Assembly (NCBI RefSeq): GCF_016909015.1
Contig: NZ_JAFBFA010000041.1
Span: 1-47,642 of the forward strand
DNA from: Gracilibacillus alcaliphilus
GTDB taxonomy: Bacteria > Bacillota > Bacilli > Bacillales > Amphibacillaceae
Length of the DNA stretch: 47,642 nucleotides
Reading direction: 5' to 3'
Part shown: piece by piece, positions 1 to 8,242 of the stretch
Numbering within the stretch: position 1 is the first letter of the stretch
Layout of the letters: each line of letters begins with the position of its first letter
Translations under genes and position numbers: made by a program
Notes under the pieces: generated by a model
Seen by the model: the letters and a program-made list of their open reading frames with translations, nothing else
The model's database searches: none
Told to the model about the DNA's origin: nothing

Positions 1-121
1 AATTTTATAATGAAGAACGTTACCAGGAGAAATTAAACAGCCTGGCACCGTTGGAATATCGGTACCAGACTGTTGCATAGATTTTTGTTTTTTCAATGTC
101 TACTTGACAGGGTGCAGTTCA
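1..121 (+). mobile_element. Right end of an IS150-group IS3-family insertion sequence (cut by window edge)
   Basis: The first 80 bases encode the last residues of an IS3-type OrfB transposase. They are followed by about 40 non-coding bases ending in GGGTGCAGTTCA. Read on the other strand this is TGAACTGCACCC, close to the TGTACTGCACCC terminal repeat I recall for IS150. The element would therefore end near base 121, about 20 bases past the stop codon of the convergent ureohydrolase gene. The left part lies outside the window, so completeness and target duplication cannot be judged. Confidence 0.75.
3..80 (+). CDS. IS3-family transposase OrfB, C-terminal end only
   Basis: This is a partial gene entering from the left window edge. 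The 25 visible residues read FYNEERYQEKLNSLAPLEYR and then YQTVA before a TAG stop at 78-80. The N-N/E-ERYQ..LN.L.P.EYR pattern is the conserved C-terminus of IS150/IS3 OrfB integrases. The catalytic DDE core is outside the window. Nothing in the visible part is frameshifted, so it may belong to an intact copy. It runs toward, and stops just short of, the oppositely oriented ureohydrolase gene. Confidence 0.75.
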   Translation, partial: FYNEERYQEKLNSLAPLEYRYQTVA

Positions 122-141
122 CCGCCAAGGTCCTCTTATGA

Positions 142-1101
142 TTATTGTTTTTCTTTTATAATAAAGTTAATAAAATCAATGATCAGCCGTGCTGAGATTT
201 GTGAGGTGACATGTGTCGGATCATATAGAGGATTTACCTCTACTAAATCAAAACCAATCACGTTTCCTTTTTGGGCCACAGCTTCTAAAATGTCGCTGAC
301 CTCTTCATAAAATAGGCCGCCAGGGGAAGGAGAACCAGCTCCAGGTGCAATCGAGGCATCTAAACCATCGATGTCAATGGTCACATAGTATTTTTCACCG
401 TCAGGCATATGTTCAAGTGCTCGCTCAATTCCTTGTTGTCTTAGCTGTCTTGGTGAGATAATTTTACTTCCATAGTTTCGGGCATCATCAAAATCTTCTT
501 TTTGACTGCTGCCTACCCCTCGGATGCCGATTTGCGCCATTTTGTTGATATGATCCATTTCCGACATTCTTCGCATTGGATTACTTAGTGTAAATCGCTG
601 TCCTGAGGCTTCTTTTAACCAATCCAAATGGGCATCAATTTGTACAACATTTACCTTTTCGTGGCTTTCTAAGGCGAAGGCAACAGGGTTCGTAATCGAA
701 TGATCGCCGCCCAATACAATAGGAATCGCTCCTTTAGCAATAATTGTTCGGATTGCCTCTTCTGTATTTTCATGGCTTTGCTCCACATCGCCATTAATAA
801 TCGAAACATCCCCGCAATCAACGATCGTAAAATCCTTGTCATCATAGACAATATCCTTCTCATGATCATAGCTGGCACCAAATGCATATAAGGAAGATTG
901 CTCACGAATTGATCTTGGTCCCATACGAGCCCCAGAGCGCCAAGCCGTTGTCATATCATTCGGAACGCCGATAATGGCAAAATCGGCGTCTAGTTGATCT
1001 AGATCTGTACAGATAGGATATTTTTTAAAAGAAGTGATGCCGGTAAAGGGCATATCTAATTTTACTCTAGTATAGTCTTGCTTTTTTCCATATTTACTCA
1101 T
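142..1101 (-). CDS. speB-like: Ureohydrolase of the agmatinase/arginase family
   Basis: This 319-residue cytosolic enzyme would hydrolyse a guanidino compound to urea and an amine with a binuclear Mn centre. The metal ligands are visible: GGDHS (131-135), DAHLD (156-160) and DIDGLD (243-248), as is the R-x-G-x-RxGPxxIR loop (55-65). The length fits the family. Its start overlaps the stop of the upstream transporter gene by four bases (ATGA), so the two are translationally coupled and the transporter probably imports its substrate or exports a product. Agmatinase is the default name. Guanidinobutyrase, guanidinopropionase or another guanidine hydrolase fit the motifs equally well. The IS3 end lies about 20 bases past its stop, where a terminator would be expected. 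Confidence 0.85.
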   Translation of the reverse strand: MSKYGKKQDYTRVKLDMPFTGITSFKKYPICTDLDQLDADFAIIGVPNDMTTAWRSGARMGPRSIREQSSLYAFGASYDHEKDIVYDDKDFTIVDCGDVSIINGDVEQSHENTEEAIRTIIAKGAIPIVLGGDHSITNPVAFALESHEKVNVVQIDAHLDWLKEASGQRFTLSNPMRRMSEMDHINKMAQIGIRGVGSSQKEDFDDARNYGSKIISPRQLRQQGIERALEHMPDGEKYYVTIDIDGLDASIAPGAGSPSPGGLFYEEVSDILEAVAQKGNVIGFDLVEVNPLYDPTHVTSQISARLIIDFINFIIKEKQ

Positions 1102-2177
1102 TTTGTATTCCCCTCATTTCTTAAAGTTCCTTTATTAAAAAATTGTCGATACAACATACAGACCATCAGTAATAAGCCGATGTAGCCGACAATTGGATAA
1201 ACAAGATCAATAATCTTGGCAAATGGAAAGGCTCCACCAAAAAAGCCGACAACTGTTAAGATAATGATGATTATTTTATACAGATTGGTATTCCCACGTG
1301 AAAATTGAATCGATACGGTCCATAACATACCAACTGCCGTGGTGTAAATAGCCATTAACAGGATAATCGAAAAACACAGAGCGATGGCTGGGCTGATTTG
1401 ATTTGCCAGAAATAATGTTGGAATCCCTTTTGTATGAACTTCTTCAATATTTGAAAGAATACCAATATAAATGGCGAAAACCCCTAATAGCATAATCAAA
1501 CCGCCTACAGTCCCGCCTAGGATAACCGTGCGTCTATTAGTTTCATTTTTTCCTAAGTTGGCCAGGAAAGGAACAGCAACTAATAACACAAACGAAGAAT
1601 AGACAAATCCTGACTGCCACCAGCTGCTGGTTCCTTGTAACAATTGTAACTCAGGAACTATTTTATTAGCTTGAATGATATCTTCGTAGTTAAAATTTCC
1701 TGCTCCAACGATGACAGCGAACAAGACAATGATGGGACCAGCAACTCCTAATATTTTAAGAATCGTGTTTAGGCGGGCTAAGGCAGTAATTAGTACGGCC
1801 ACAGCCATGATGGTACGTCCCAATGTATCTCCTATGCCAAAATGTTCTGAAATGGTAGCACCTGCACCTGAGATCATTACAATAAAAACAACTAACATAA
1901 ATAATTGCGCAAACCAGTAGAAAAATAGACCTAAATACTTTCCACAAAAATAAACAAAAACATCTTTGGCATTATCAGCTTGCAGCCGTGAACCAACGTC
2001 CATGGTATAAGCACCAAACCACATATGGATGACGGCTGCAACAATAATCGCTCCAATTCCCCAAAAACCAAATGGAACAAAGAACTGCATAATTTCTTGG
2101 CCAGTTGCAGTACCAGCACCTAAGATAAAGGACACAAACGCCCCAGCTAAGATAATAACCTTTGCTGCATGATTCAT
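1098..2177 (-). CDS. ykvI-like: YkvI-type multi-spanning membrane transporter
   Basis: This 359-residue protein has about ten hydrophobic segments and the N-terminal pattern FVSFILGAGTATGQEIMQFF, as in the YkvI family (relatives of amino-acid/amine transporters of the APC/NSS fold). I start it at the ATG at 2177, because GGAGGG lies about 7 bases upstream; a reading frame 13 codons longer has no such site. It is the first gene of a two-gene operon with the ureohydrolase, which suggests uptake of a guanidino compound such as agmatine, or product exchange. No member of the family known to me has a firm substrate, so this is inferred from context only. The Lrp-type gene diverges from it. Confidence 0.7.
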   Translation of the reverse strand: MNHAAKVIILAGAFVSFILGAGTATGQEIMQFFVPFGFWGIGAIIVAAVIHMWFGAYTMDVGSRLQADNAKDVFVYFCGKYLGLFFYWFAQLFMLVVFIVMISGAGATISEHFGIGDTLGRTIMAVAVLITALARLNTILKILGVAGPIIVLFAVIVGAGNFNYEDIIQANKIVPELQLLQGTSSWWQSGFVYSSFVLLVAVPFLANLGKNETNRRTVILGGTVGGLIMLLGVFAIYIGILSNIEEVHTKGIPTLFLANQISPAIALCFSIILLMAIYTTAVGMLWTVSIQFSRGNTNLYKIIIIILTVVGFFGGAFPFAKIIDLVYPIVGYIGLLLMVCMLYRQFFNKGTLRNEGNTK

Positions 2178-2267
2178 GTTATTTCCCTCCCAAATTTCAG
2201 TGGCGGTAATCTGCACCAGTTCCTCTGAATTTTTAAAATTTTCTAATAATTTAGAATTGGATACAAT

Positions 2268-2322
2268 ATTAGTATAAAAAAGGATGGAAGTATATATTAT
2301 AATGAAGGTATTTCATACTAAT
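2268..2322. promoter_or_regulatory. Inverted repeat in the Lrp/transporter divergent promoter
   Basis: ATTAGTAT (2268-2275) and ATACTAAT (2315-2322) are perfect 8-base inverted arms about 47 bases apart. A TATAAT box for the Lrp-type gene lies between them at 2298-2303. Arms roughly five helical turns apart around a promoter fit an Lrp/AsnC octamer that wraps DNA and controls both itself and the ureohydrolase operon. Binding is inferred. Confidence 0.45.
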
Positions 2323-2393
2323 AATTATTATTTTGCATCATTTTCTGGTGAATTATTAACTAAATGAAAAGTGGATGTTGAAGGGAGTTAGCA

Positions 2394-2828
2394 ATGGATC
2401 CATTGGACATAGATATTATCAAACTGTTACAGGAAGATGGCCGTATGTCAATAAGTGAATTGTCGAAACACTTAGCACTCAGCAGGCCAAGTGTGACAGA
2501 ACGAATGAAAAGACTACAAGAAAAAGGCGTAATTGAAGGGTTTTCCGCGAAGGTATCACCAACTTCGGTGGGAAAGAAGTTGGTAATCATGATTGAGTTA
2601 AGTGAACTACGTGTTTCCCATTATGAGTTTGAAAAAATAATTAAGGACGAACCGAAAGTACTCGAATGCTACCGAGCCACAGGACATGTCCATTATTATA
2701 TTAAAGCAGCTTTAAAAGAGATGGATGAATTGACAGAGTTGATTGAACGTTTAATTCCTTATGGCCATACCAAAACATCGATTTTATTAGCCACTCCGGT
2801 AGTAAGTCGCGTTATTTTACCAGATTGA
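2394..2828 (+). CDS. Lrp/AsnC family transcriptional regulator
   Basis: This 144-residue protein has the Lrp/AsnC layout: an N-terminal winged HTH (about 1-55, with SISELSKHLALSRPSVTERM as the recognition region) and a C-terminal ligand-sensing RAM domain (about 65-140) ending in the typical SILLATPVVSR strand. The start has AGGGAG 8 bases upstream. It is transcribed away from the transporter-ureohydrolase operon and shares its intergenic region, so it most likely controls that operon in response to an amino acid or amine. The arms at 2268 and 2315 are candidate binding sites. Confidence 0.9.
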   Translation: MDPLDIDIIKLLQEDGRMSISELSKHLALSRPSVTERMKRLQEKGVIEGFSAKVSPTSVGKKLVIMIELSELRVSHYEFEKIIKDEPKVLECYRATGHVHYYIKAALKEMDELTELIERLIPYGHTKTSILLATPVVSRVILPD

Positions 2829-2910
2829 AATTGTTATTAGCTGAAAATGGCGCTTCCCTCTGCGTATCTAGTATAATAAACAAAAGTAAGATAAAGAAAG
2901 GGGAAGGAAA

Positions 2911-3504
2911 ATGACACGAATTTGTATTGTACGACATGGAGAAACAGATTGGAACAGAACTGGCAAGATTCAAGGAAAGACAGATATTGAACTAAATGAA
3001 ACGGGTATACAACAAGCCAAGGAATGCAGTCAATATTTGAGTCAATACGATTGGGATGTCATTATTTCAAGCCCTTTATCACGAGCTGCCCGCACAGCAG
3101 AAATTATTAATAAGAAATTAAATCTGCCATTGATTAAGATGGAGGAGTTTGTCGAGCGGGATTTCGGTACAGCAGAAGGATTATCAAAAGAAGAACGAGT
3201 AGCAAAATATCCAGATAAAAACTACCCAGGTCAGGAAACACGAGAAAATGTAGTACATAGGGTAACGAAAGGATTGGAATGGATTCTCCAAGAGTACCCG
3301 GAGCAGCGAGTGATTGTGGTTGCCCATGGCGCGGTAATCAATATTATTTTAGCTATCTTCTCTAATCATGAATTAGGTTCAGGAAAAACAAGACTGGTCA
3401 ATGCCGGACTATCAGAAATTGAATATATCAATGGACGCTGGCAGGTAAACTACGCTAATGAATCAGGGCATTTATCACAGTATAGTGAAAAAGGGAAGAT
3501 GTAA
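2911..3504 (+). CDS. Histidine phosphatase family protein (phosphoglycerate-mutase-like)
   Basis: This 197-residue cytosolic phosphatase has the RHGETDWN motif (R8, H9 as phospho-acceptor), R58 in SSPLSRAARTAE, and the second catalytic His in VVAHGA (H139). The start follows AAGGGGAAGG. Members with this size and motif include broad-range phosphatases (PhoE/YhfR), alpha-ribazole phosphatase and phosphoglycerate mutase-like proteins; substrate cannot be told from sequence. No cobalamin genes are nearby, so CobC is unlikely. It lies 80 bases downstream of the Lrp gene and ends at a good hairpin terminator. Confidence 0.85.
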   Translation: MTRICIVRHGETDWNRTGKIQGKTDIELNETGIQQAKECSQYLSQYDWDVIISSPLSRAARTAEIINKKLNLPLIKMEEFVERDFGTAEGLSKEERVAKYPDKNYPGQETRENVVHRVTKGLEWILQEYPEQRVIVVAHGAVINIILAIFSNHELGSGKTRLVNAGLSEIEYINGRWQVNYANESGHLSQYSEKGKM

Positions 3505-3558
3505 AGAGTGTGCCTGCGTCTATTTTTTCGATCAATTACATGGTTGACATAGAAAAAA

Positions 3559-3584
3559 GGAATCCGGTGTACGGGTTTCTTTTT
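3559..3584 (+). terminator. Rho-independent terminator after the histidine phosphatase
   Basis: GGAATCCG and CGGGTTTC form an 8-pair stem (two G-U pairs) with a GTGTA loop, followed by TTTTT. It lies 55 bases past the phosphatase stop. Confidence 0.65.
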
Positions 3585-3599
3585 GTTAACATAATACGA

Positions 3600-3725
3600 G
3601 AGTGGCTTGAAAATGGAGTTGAGTGACCTGTAAAGATCGATGAGTGGCCAGTAAACTAAGCTGAGTGGAAAGCCAAGTCAACTGGCCACTAAACATCTCT
3701 AAGAGGCCACAAAAAGCCGTGTTCA
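3600..3725. repeat. Degenerate 21-bp tandem repeat, six units
   Basis: Six consecutive 21-base units start at 3600, 3621, 3642, 3663, 3684 and 3705. The first four begin GAGTGGC, GAGTGAC, GAGTGGC and GAGTGGA; the last two begin GGCCACTAAAC and GGCCACAAAAA, with GAGTGGCC/GGCCAC as shared cores in both orientations. The array fills the gap between the convergent phosphatase and ABC ATPase genes. The period is a multiple of three, so the reading frame is open through it, but I see no ribosome site and do not call a gene. Confidence 0.6.
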
Positions 3726-3734
3726 CTCCAGCCA

Positions 3735-4784
3735 TCAAGCAAAATGCAGTTGTGGGGCAACGCGCAAATCCTCTAAAAGTTCATACTGAGGGGCTATGCG
3801 GTTACCATCTTCGCCAAAAAATAAGACATCCTCTTTTGAAAAAGTAAGCTGCACCGGTTTATCAATGCTGTCCCATCGACTTGGTGTTTTTACATTCAGT
3901 TTGCCATACTCTGTCTTCACTCGATAAATGGTTTCTCCGCCGAGTTGTTCGGTAGACAGGAGTTCGCCATCGATCTGATAAGTATCTTCTGCTGGGTCAA
4001 AAGCTTGGACCAAGCGGATATTCTCTGGACGAATTCCAATTGAATAATCGCCTTGTTTCATAATATTAACTGGCGGTGAACCAATAAACTGAGCAACAAA
4101 TAGATTCTGAGGATTGGTATAAATCTCTTTAGGCGTGCCTTGCTGCATGACTTCGCCTTGATTCAAGATAATAATATGGGTCCCCATAGACATTGCCTCC
4201 ACTTGATCATGGGTGACATAAAGGAATGTAGTTTTTAACTGTGCCTGCAGCTCGATTAATTCTTGACGCATATGATTGCGTAACTTCGCATCAAGATTGG
4301 ATAACGGCTCATCCATAAAGAAAGCGCCGGGACGTTTAACAATCGCACGGGCTAGGGCAACCCGCTGGCGCTGACCGCCTGATAATTGATTCGGCCTTTT
4401 CTGGGCGTGGTCAGTTAACTCTACCATTTCCAATACACCCGTTACCATTTGTTTTCGCTCTGCTTTCGGAATTTTCTTGATTTTAAGACCATACTCAATA
4501 TTTTGATAAACTGTCATATGTGGGTAAAGGGCATAGTTTTGAAATACCATCGCAATATCCCGGTCTTTCGGTTCGTTGTAGGTAATCTCTTTTGTATCCA
4601 TATAAATATGTCCAGAGCTTTCTTCTTCTAATCCTGCCAAAATTCTTAATAAGGTAGATTTACCACATCCAGAAGGACCCAAGAGAATCGTAAAAGACCC
4701 GTCTTTAATCTCTAGGCTAATATCTTTTAACACATTGGTTTTCCCAAATGATTTTTTTAAGTTCTGTAAGGTGATTTGTGCCAT
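3735..4784 (-). CDS. ugpC: ABC importer ATPase, UgpC/MsmX type
   Basis: This 349-residue protein has Walker A GPSGCGKS (36-43), signature LSGGQRQR (134-141), Walker B/MDEPLSNLDAKLR (157 on) and a C-terminal MalK/UgpC regulatory and TOBE-type region with the conserved IGIRPENIRL strand. It would energise import by the two permeases encoded directly upstream in the same operon (14-base gap). Linkage to a phosphodiesterase, a phosphatase and a Pho box suggests glycerol-3-phosphate or glycerophosphodiester uptake. Sugar specificity cannot be excluded, since these ATPases are shared among CUT1 importers. It is the last gene of the operon and ends next to the 21-bp repeat. Confidence 0.85.
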   Translation of the reverse strand: MAQITLQNLKKSFGKTNVLKDISLEIKDGSFTILLGPSGCGKSTLLRILAGLEEESSGHIYMDTKEITYNEPKDRDIAMVFQNYALYPHMTVYQNIEYGLKIKKIPKAERKQMVTGVLEMVELTDHAQKRPNQLSGGQRQRVALARAIVKRPGAFFMDEPLSNLDAKLRNHMRQELIELQAQLKTTFLYVTHDQVEAMSMGTHIIILNQGEVMQQGTPKEIYTNPQNLFVAQFIGSPPVNIMKQGDYSIGIRPENIRLVQAFDPAEDTYQIDGELLSTEQLGGETIYRVKTEYGKLNVKTPSRWDSIDKPVQLTFSKEDVLFFGEDGNRIAPQYELLEDLRVAPQLHFA

Positions 4785-4798
4785 TCGTTTTTCCTCCT

Positions 4799-5620
4799 TT
4801 ATTTGATTCCATATCGTACAAATGATTCAATAATATGTTTTCTCAAGATAAAATAAATCACTAAGATCGGCAGACAGGAAATCGTGGTGGCTGCCATTAA
4901 AGAGCCCCACATGTTCACATCCGAGTTAACAAACGAGCGTAAGCCGATTTGGATCGGGGCGTTTTCCATCTCGGTGGTAATTAACATAGGCCATAAATAT
5001 TCATTCCAGCCATTGATAAACAGAAGAATACCCAAAGAAGCGATGGTTGACTTCAGATTTGGCAAGATAACCTTGACGAGAATAAAGAAATCTTTTTCCC
5101 CATCCAGTCTGGCAGAATCGATCAGTGCCTTAGGGAATGATCGAAAACTCTGATAGAGCGATAGGATGGCAAAGGTTGAAACAGATAATGGAATAACAAT
5201 CCCTAGTAATGTTTCATTTAATCCCATTTGATTCACTAATACATAGTTTGGAATCATGATAACTTGCATAGGAATCAGCCATGATAAACTGATAAGCAGA
5301 TAGATGAAGGTACTGCCTTTTACCTGCCAGCGTACCAAGGCATAGCTTGTCAGGATACTAGTAATCAGCTGAAAGGCAGTTAAGAGAGTTGCCATGACAA
5401 AAGAATTAAGCATCATGCGTAAAATCGGCATTTCCTGAAAGGCATAGACATAGTTAGAGAATGTCGCATTCCATGGAATGATACTGGAATTAAAGATATC
5501 AGCCTCATTTTTCAAGGAGGAGATGATCATCCAGTATAAAGGGAAAATAGCTATCAGGCTTAATAGAATCAATAACGTATGTTGTAAAATCGTGCTGATG
5601 GAGAGTTTTCGTTGTCTCAC
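4799..5620 (-). CDS. ugpE: CUT1-type ABC permease, UgpE/MalG-like
   Basis: This 273-residue inner-membrane subunit has six predicted spans. It carries the EAA loop (DSARLDGEKDFFILVKVILP, near 165-185) that docks on the ATPase, and the typical C-terminus. The start is GTG with GGGAGGG about 7 bases upstream. It is encoded between the partner permease and the ATPase with short gaps, and should form the heterodimeric channel with the 5633-6595 product. Confidence 0.85.
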   Translation of the reverse strand: MRQRKLSISTILQHTLLILLSLIAIFPLYWMIISSLKNEADIFNSSIIPWNATFSNYVYAFQEMPILRMMLNSFVMATLLTAFQLITSILTSYALVRWQVKGSTFIYLLISLSWLIPMQVIMIPNYVLVNQMGLNETLLGIVIPLSVSTFAILSLYQSFRSFPKALIDSARLDGEKDFFILVKVILPNLKSTIASLGILLFINGWNEYLWPMLITTEMENAPIQIGLRSFVNSDVNMWGSLMAATTISCLPILVIYFILRKHIIESFVRYGIK

Positions 5621-5632
5621 AGCTGTCCCTCC

Positions 5633-6595
5633 CTAATTATCATAAAAAGCGTATTTCTTGGTAATGTTGTTTAACACAAAGGCAATAATGCCAAAGACTA
5701 CAAAGAATAATAAAGCAGCCGCTGCACTTAATCCCACGTCCATATTAGAGAATCCATATTTATACATCTCGTAATAAATATTGGTTGACGTACCAAATGG
5801 TCCTCCTTGGGTTAAAATATCGATATAGGCAAAGGTCCATTGACTAGAGAATAATAAACTCATCATCAAGACAAGAAAAATCATCGGTGATAACAATGGA
5901 AGTGTTAAGTCACGAAACTGCTGAAAACGATTGGCTCCTTCTAAGGAAATGGCTTCATAGTAATCTTTGCTGATCCCTGTTAAGGCTGCAGAGAATAAAA
6001 TCGTACCGAATCCGATCATCTTCCAGCCGGTAATCAAGAGAATTAACCATTTGGCGAAGACAGGGTCGGAGAAAAAGGCGATATTGGAATCAATGAGACC
6101 AAATTGGAGTAACAGATCATTCACCAATCCGTTGGTAGGATGAAATAACCAGCGCCAGATCGCTCCAACGGAAACAGGTGCTAAGATAAGCGGAATAAAG
6201 AACATGGCACGATAGACATTCTTCATTTTGCCTTCCATCTTATGTGTCGCTACTGCTAGGAACAAAGGAATCACTATCGAGAAAGGAAGCAGACCAACCG
6301 TATAGAAAAGGGTATTGATAATGGAAATACCAAAATCCTTACTAGACAGCAGGCGAACAAAGTTATCGAGTCCTACTGGGGTAGGTGCTGTACCCGGAAC
6401 CATTCCCCAATTTTGAAAAGCTAGCACAAATGTGGATAAGGTCGGATAATACATCCAAATCCACAATAAAATTAATGATGGTGCAAGATATATATATGGC
6501 TTGGTTAGTAATCGCCACTTTCTGGCGCGTTTGGACTTCGCTTGAATAGGCTCCAGTGCAGCGATATCAATAGAATTGCTTTGGTAATTAGACAT
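5633..6595 (-). CDS. ugpA: CUT1-type ABC permease, UgpA/MalF-like
   Basis: This 320-residue membrane protein starts at the ATG at 6595; an ATG three codons upstream lies on top of the AAAGGA ribosome site and is less likely. An N-terminal cytosolic tail of about 30 residues is followed by six spans. The EAA loop (EAISLEGANRFQQFRDLTLP, about two thirds along) is clear. It pairs with the downstream UgpE-like permease. A MITE-like repeat separates it from the solute-binding protein gene, so transcription from the upstream Pho-type promoter must cross that element. Confidence 0.85.
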   Translation of the reverse strand: MSNYQSNSIDIAALEPIQAKSKRARKWRLLTKPYIYLAPSLILLWIWMYYPTLSTFVLAFQNWGMVPGTAPTPVGLDNFVRLLSSKDFGISIINTLFYTVGLLPFSIVIPLFLAVATHKMEGKMKNVYRAMFFIPLILAPVSVGAIWRWLFHPTNGLVNDLLLQFGLIDSNIAFFSDPVFAKWLILLITGWKMIGFGTILFSAALTGISKDYYEAISLEGANRFQQFRDLTLPLLSPMIFLVLMMSLLFSSQWTFAYIDILTQGGPFGTSTNIYYEMYKYGFSNMDVGLSAAAALLFFVVFGIIAFVLNNITKKYAFYDN

Positions 6596-6671
6596 ATTCT
6601 TCATCCTTTATTCAATAGGTTTAGTGCTTTACCCATTAAGATGTGTAAAGCACCAAATGTTAAAGAAGTTG

Positions 6672-6797
6672 TTCAAAAAGTCCAATAAAAATGCTGCCTT
6701 GTACTTACGACGTACAGGACTAGTATCGGTGTTACATCACGATGTTGCGAAGTTAGAAGTTAACCGATGATGGTCCTTTTTATCGCACGTTTGAACC
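6672..6797. repeat. MITE-like dispersed element with inverted ends
   Basis: The element begins GTTCAAAAAGTCC (6672) and ends with GGTCCTTTTT, an 8-base interruption (atcgcacg, 6783-6790) and TTTGAAC (to 6797), which form inverted ends. Its interior holds CTTACGACGTACAG and GGTGTTACATCACGATG, which I recall in dispersed intergenic repeats of Oceanobacillus/Virgibacillus-like genomes (memory, not a search). It has no open frame and sits between the solute-binding protein gene and ugpA inside an operon. Confidence 0.55.
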
Positions 6798-6810
6798 CGC
6801 CTGTAAACTA

Positions 6811-8151
6811 TTATTTTAGTAGGATATTAATATTTTCTTCAGCGTTTTTCAATGTTTTTGTCACGTCTGCTTCTGTAGAAACTGCCTCAACAATCGCATC
6901 TCTGAAAATAGTAGATGCTTCGGTTGCCACCTCACCTGGCCAAATAGTAGCAGGCCGAATGTGTTCGAGTTGTGCTAGGTTGATCTGATACAGCGGATGT
7001 TCTTCGACAAAACCTTGTAAGTAGTTAGGATCCTCTGCTAAATCAGTGCGAAGCGGTAAATAGCCGATTTGTTCTGTGATCGTTGTATATCCTTCTGGCC
7101 CTGTTACATATTTAATAAATTCCCATGTGGCTGCTTTTTTTTCAGGAGAATCCGGTCGTACGGCAAGTGCACTTCCGGAGTTAACTGGAATGCTTGGCTG
7201 ATCGCCAAATTGCGGAAGTCCAGCACCGTATAATTCCCATCCACCAGCTTCAGCTGCTGCTTTAAAGCCGCTATGCAAGGCGGTAGAGGTAATATACATT
7301 CCTAAATTGCCAGCCATAAATTGTTCTGGTACTTCAGTGGTAGAACCTGTTGCATGGGCACCACTGTTATAGATATCTTTCCATATCTCAATCGCTTCAA
7401 TACCTTTTTCACTAGCAAAAACAGCCTCTGAGCGGTCTTCTGTCATAATATCTGCTCCATTACTGAAAAAGACACTATCTGTCACCCAGCCATTATCTGG
7501 TTCTAATCCGAATCCGTCTTTTCCAGTCTTTTCTTTAATTTGCAGCGCATATTCCTTCACTTCTTCCCATGTTTCAGGGGGATCGTTAGGGTCTAAGCCC
7601 GCTTCTTCAAATAATCCGCCATTGATAAAGACAATCGGTGTACTGAAGGTGAAGGCCAAACCATACATCTTATTATCAATCACGCCAAGTTGTAAGGCAT
7701 TTTCCGAGATACCTTCCAGATGTTCTTCTAATTCTTCGGCAGGAAATACATCTTCATAGGCTTTAAAATCTAGATTTAATCTGGACGCATCCAAGGTGCC
7801 GAATGTATGTTGGATGACATCAACGTCTTTTCCGGCAGTAATATCTGCTCGATATTGCTGGTAATTAGGGTCTGCTACTGGTTCGACAATGACACCTTTT
7901 TCTTTTCCGACCGTGTCATTAAAGTCGTTGATTAACTGCTCCATACCTTCCTTCATTGTCGGAACGGCTAAGCTATACGTATAAAAGGTAATAGTCGTAG
8001 GGTTATCTGGGTCTAGCTCCACTAAGTCAGTAGAATTATTGTCACTTTCATTTTCGCTGGCATTGGATGTCTGCTGTCCCCAAATGCCGCAACCGGATAA
8101 GAATAGTAATAACAAACCAAATGCTAAGGATAGGCTTATTTTTTTAGTCAT
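6811..8151 (-). CDS. ugpB: ABC importer solute-binding lipoprotein, UgpB-like
   Basis: This 446-residue lipoprotein has a signal peptide ending in the lipobox LSGC (Cys about residue 21) and then a Ser/Asn/Glu-rich linker. The rest is a type-1 extracellular binding fold with the family patterns AATWEFIKYVTGPEG and TEQIGYLPLR. The start at 8151 follows AAGGAGATATCACC; a reading frame nine codons longer lacks a site. It captures the substrate for the downstream UgpA/E/C genes. The operon setting (phosphodiesterase, phosphatase, Pho box) favours glycerol-3-phosphate or a glycerophosphodiester over a plain sugar, but the protein alone does not decide. Confidence 0.85.
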   Translation of the reverse strand: MTKKISLSLAFGLLLLFLSGCGIWGQQTSNASENESDNNSTDLVELDPDNPTTITFYTYSLAVPTMKEGMEQLINDFNDTVGKEKGVIVEPVADPNYQQYRADITAGKDVDVIQHTFGTLDASRLNLDFKAYEDVFPAEELEEHLEGISENALQLGVIDNKMYGLAFTFSTPIVFINGGLFEEAGLDPNDPPETWEEVKEYALQIKEKTGKDGFGLEPDNGWVTDSVFFSNGADIMTEDRSEAVFASEKGIEAIEIWKDIYNSGAHATGSTTEVPEQFMAGNLGMYITSTALHSGFKAAAEAGGWELYGAGLPQFGDQPSIPVNSGSALAVRPDSPEKKAATWEFIKYVTGPEGYTTITEQIGYLPLRTDLAEDPNYLQGFVEEHPLYQINLAQLEHIRPATIWPGEVATEASTIFRDAIVEAVSTEADVTKTLKNAEENINILLK

Positions 8152-8207
8152 GGTGATATCTCCTTTTTGCACACGCACTTTTATTTAAAAACTTCATTTC
8201 ATGTTCA

Positions 8208-8240
8208 CAGCAGGGGAAGCCCCTGCTGATAGAAGTCTTA
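8208..8240. repeat. Short hairpin half-element
   Basis: CAGCAGGGG (8208-8216) and CCCCTGCTG (8220-8228) form a perfect 9-pair stem with a 3-base loop, followed by CTGATAGAAGTCTTA-like sequence. The same tail recurs after hairpins at 22693 and 31990. It lies between the phosphodiesterase and ugpB genes and lacks a U-run on the operon strand, so it is not a normal terminator. It could modulate expression or mRNA stability between the two genes. Confidence 0.5.
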
Positions 8241-8242
8241 CC

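Noticed and set aside
3665..3847. Open frame of 60 codons across the 21-bp repeat
   Set aside because: No ribosome site; it runs through the repeat and antisense to the ABC ATPase gene, so it is explained by the repeat period.
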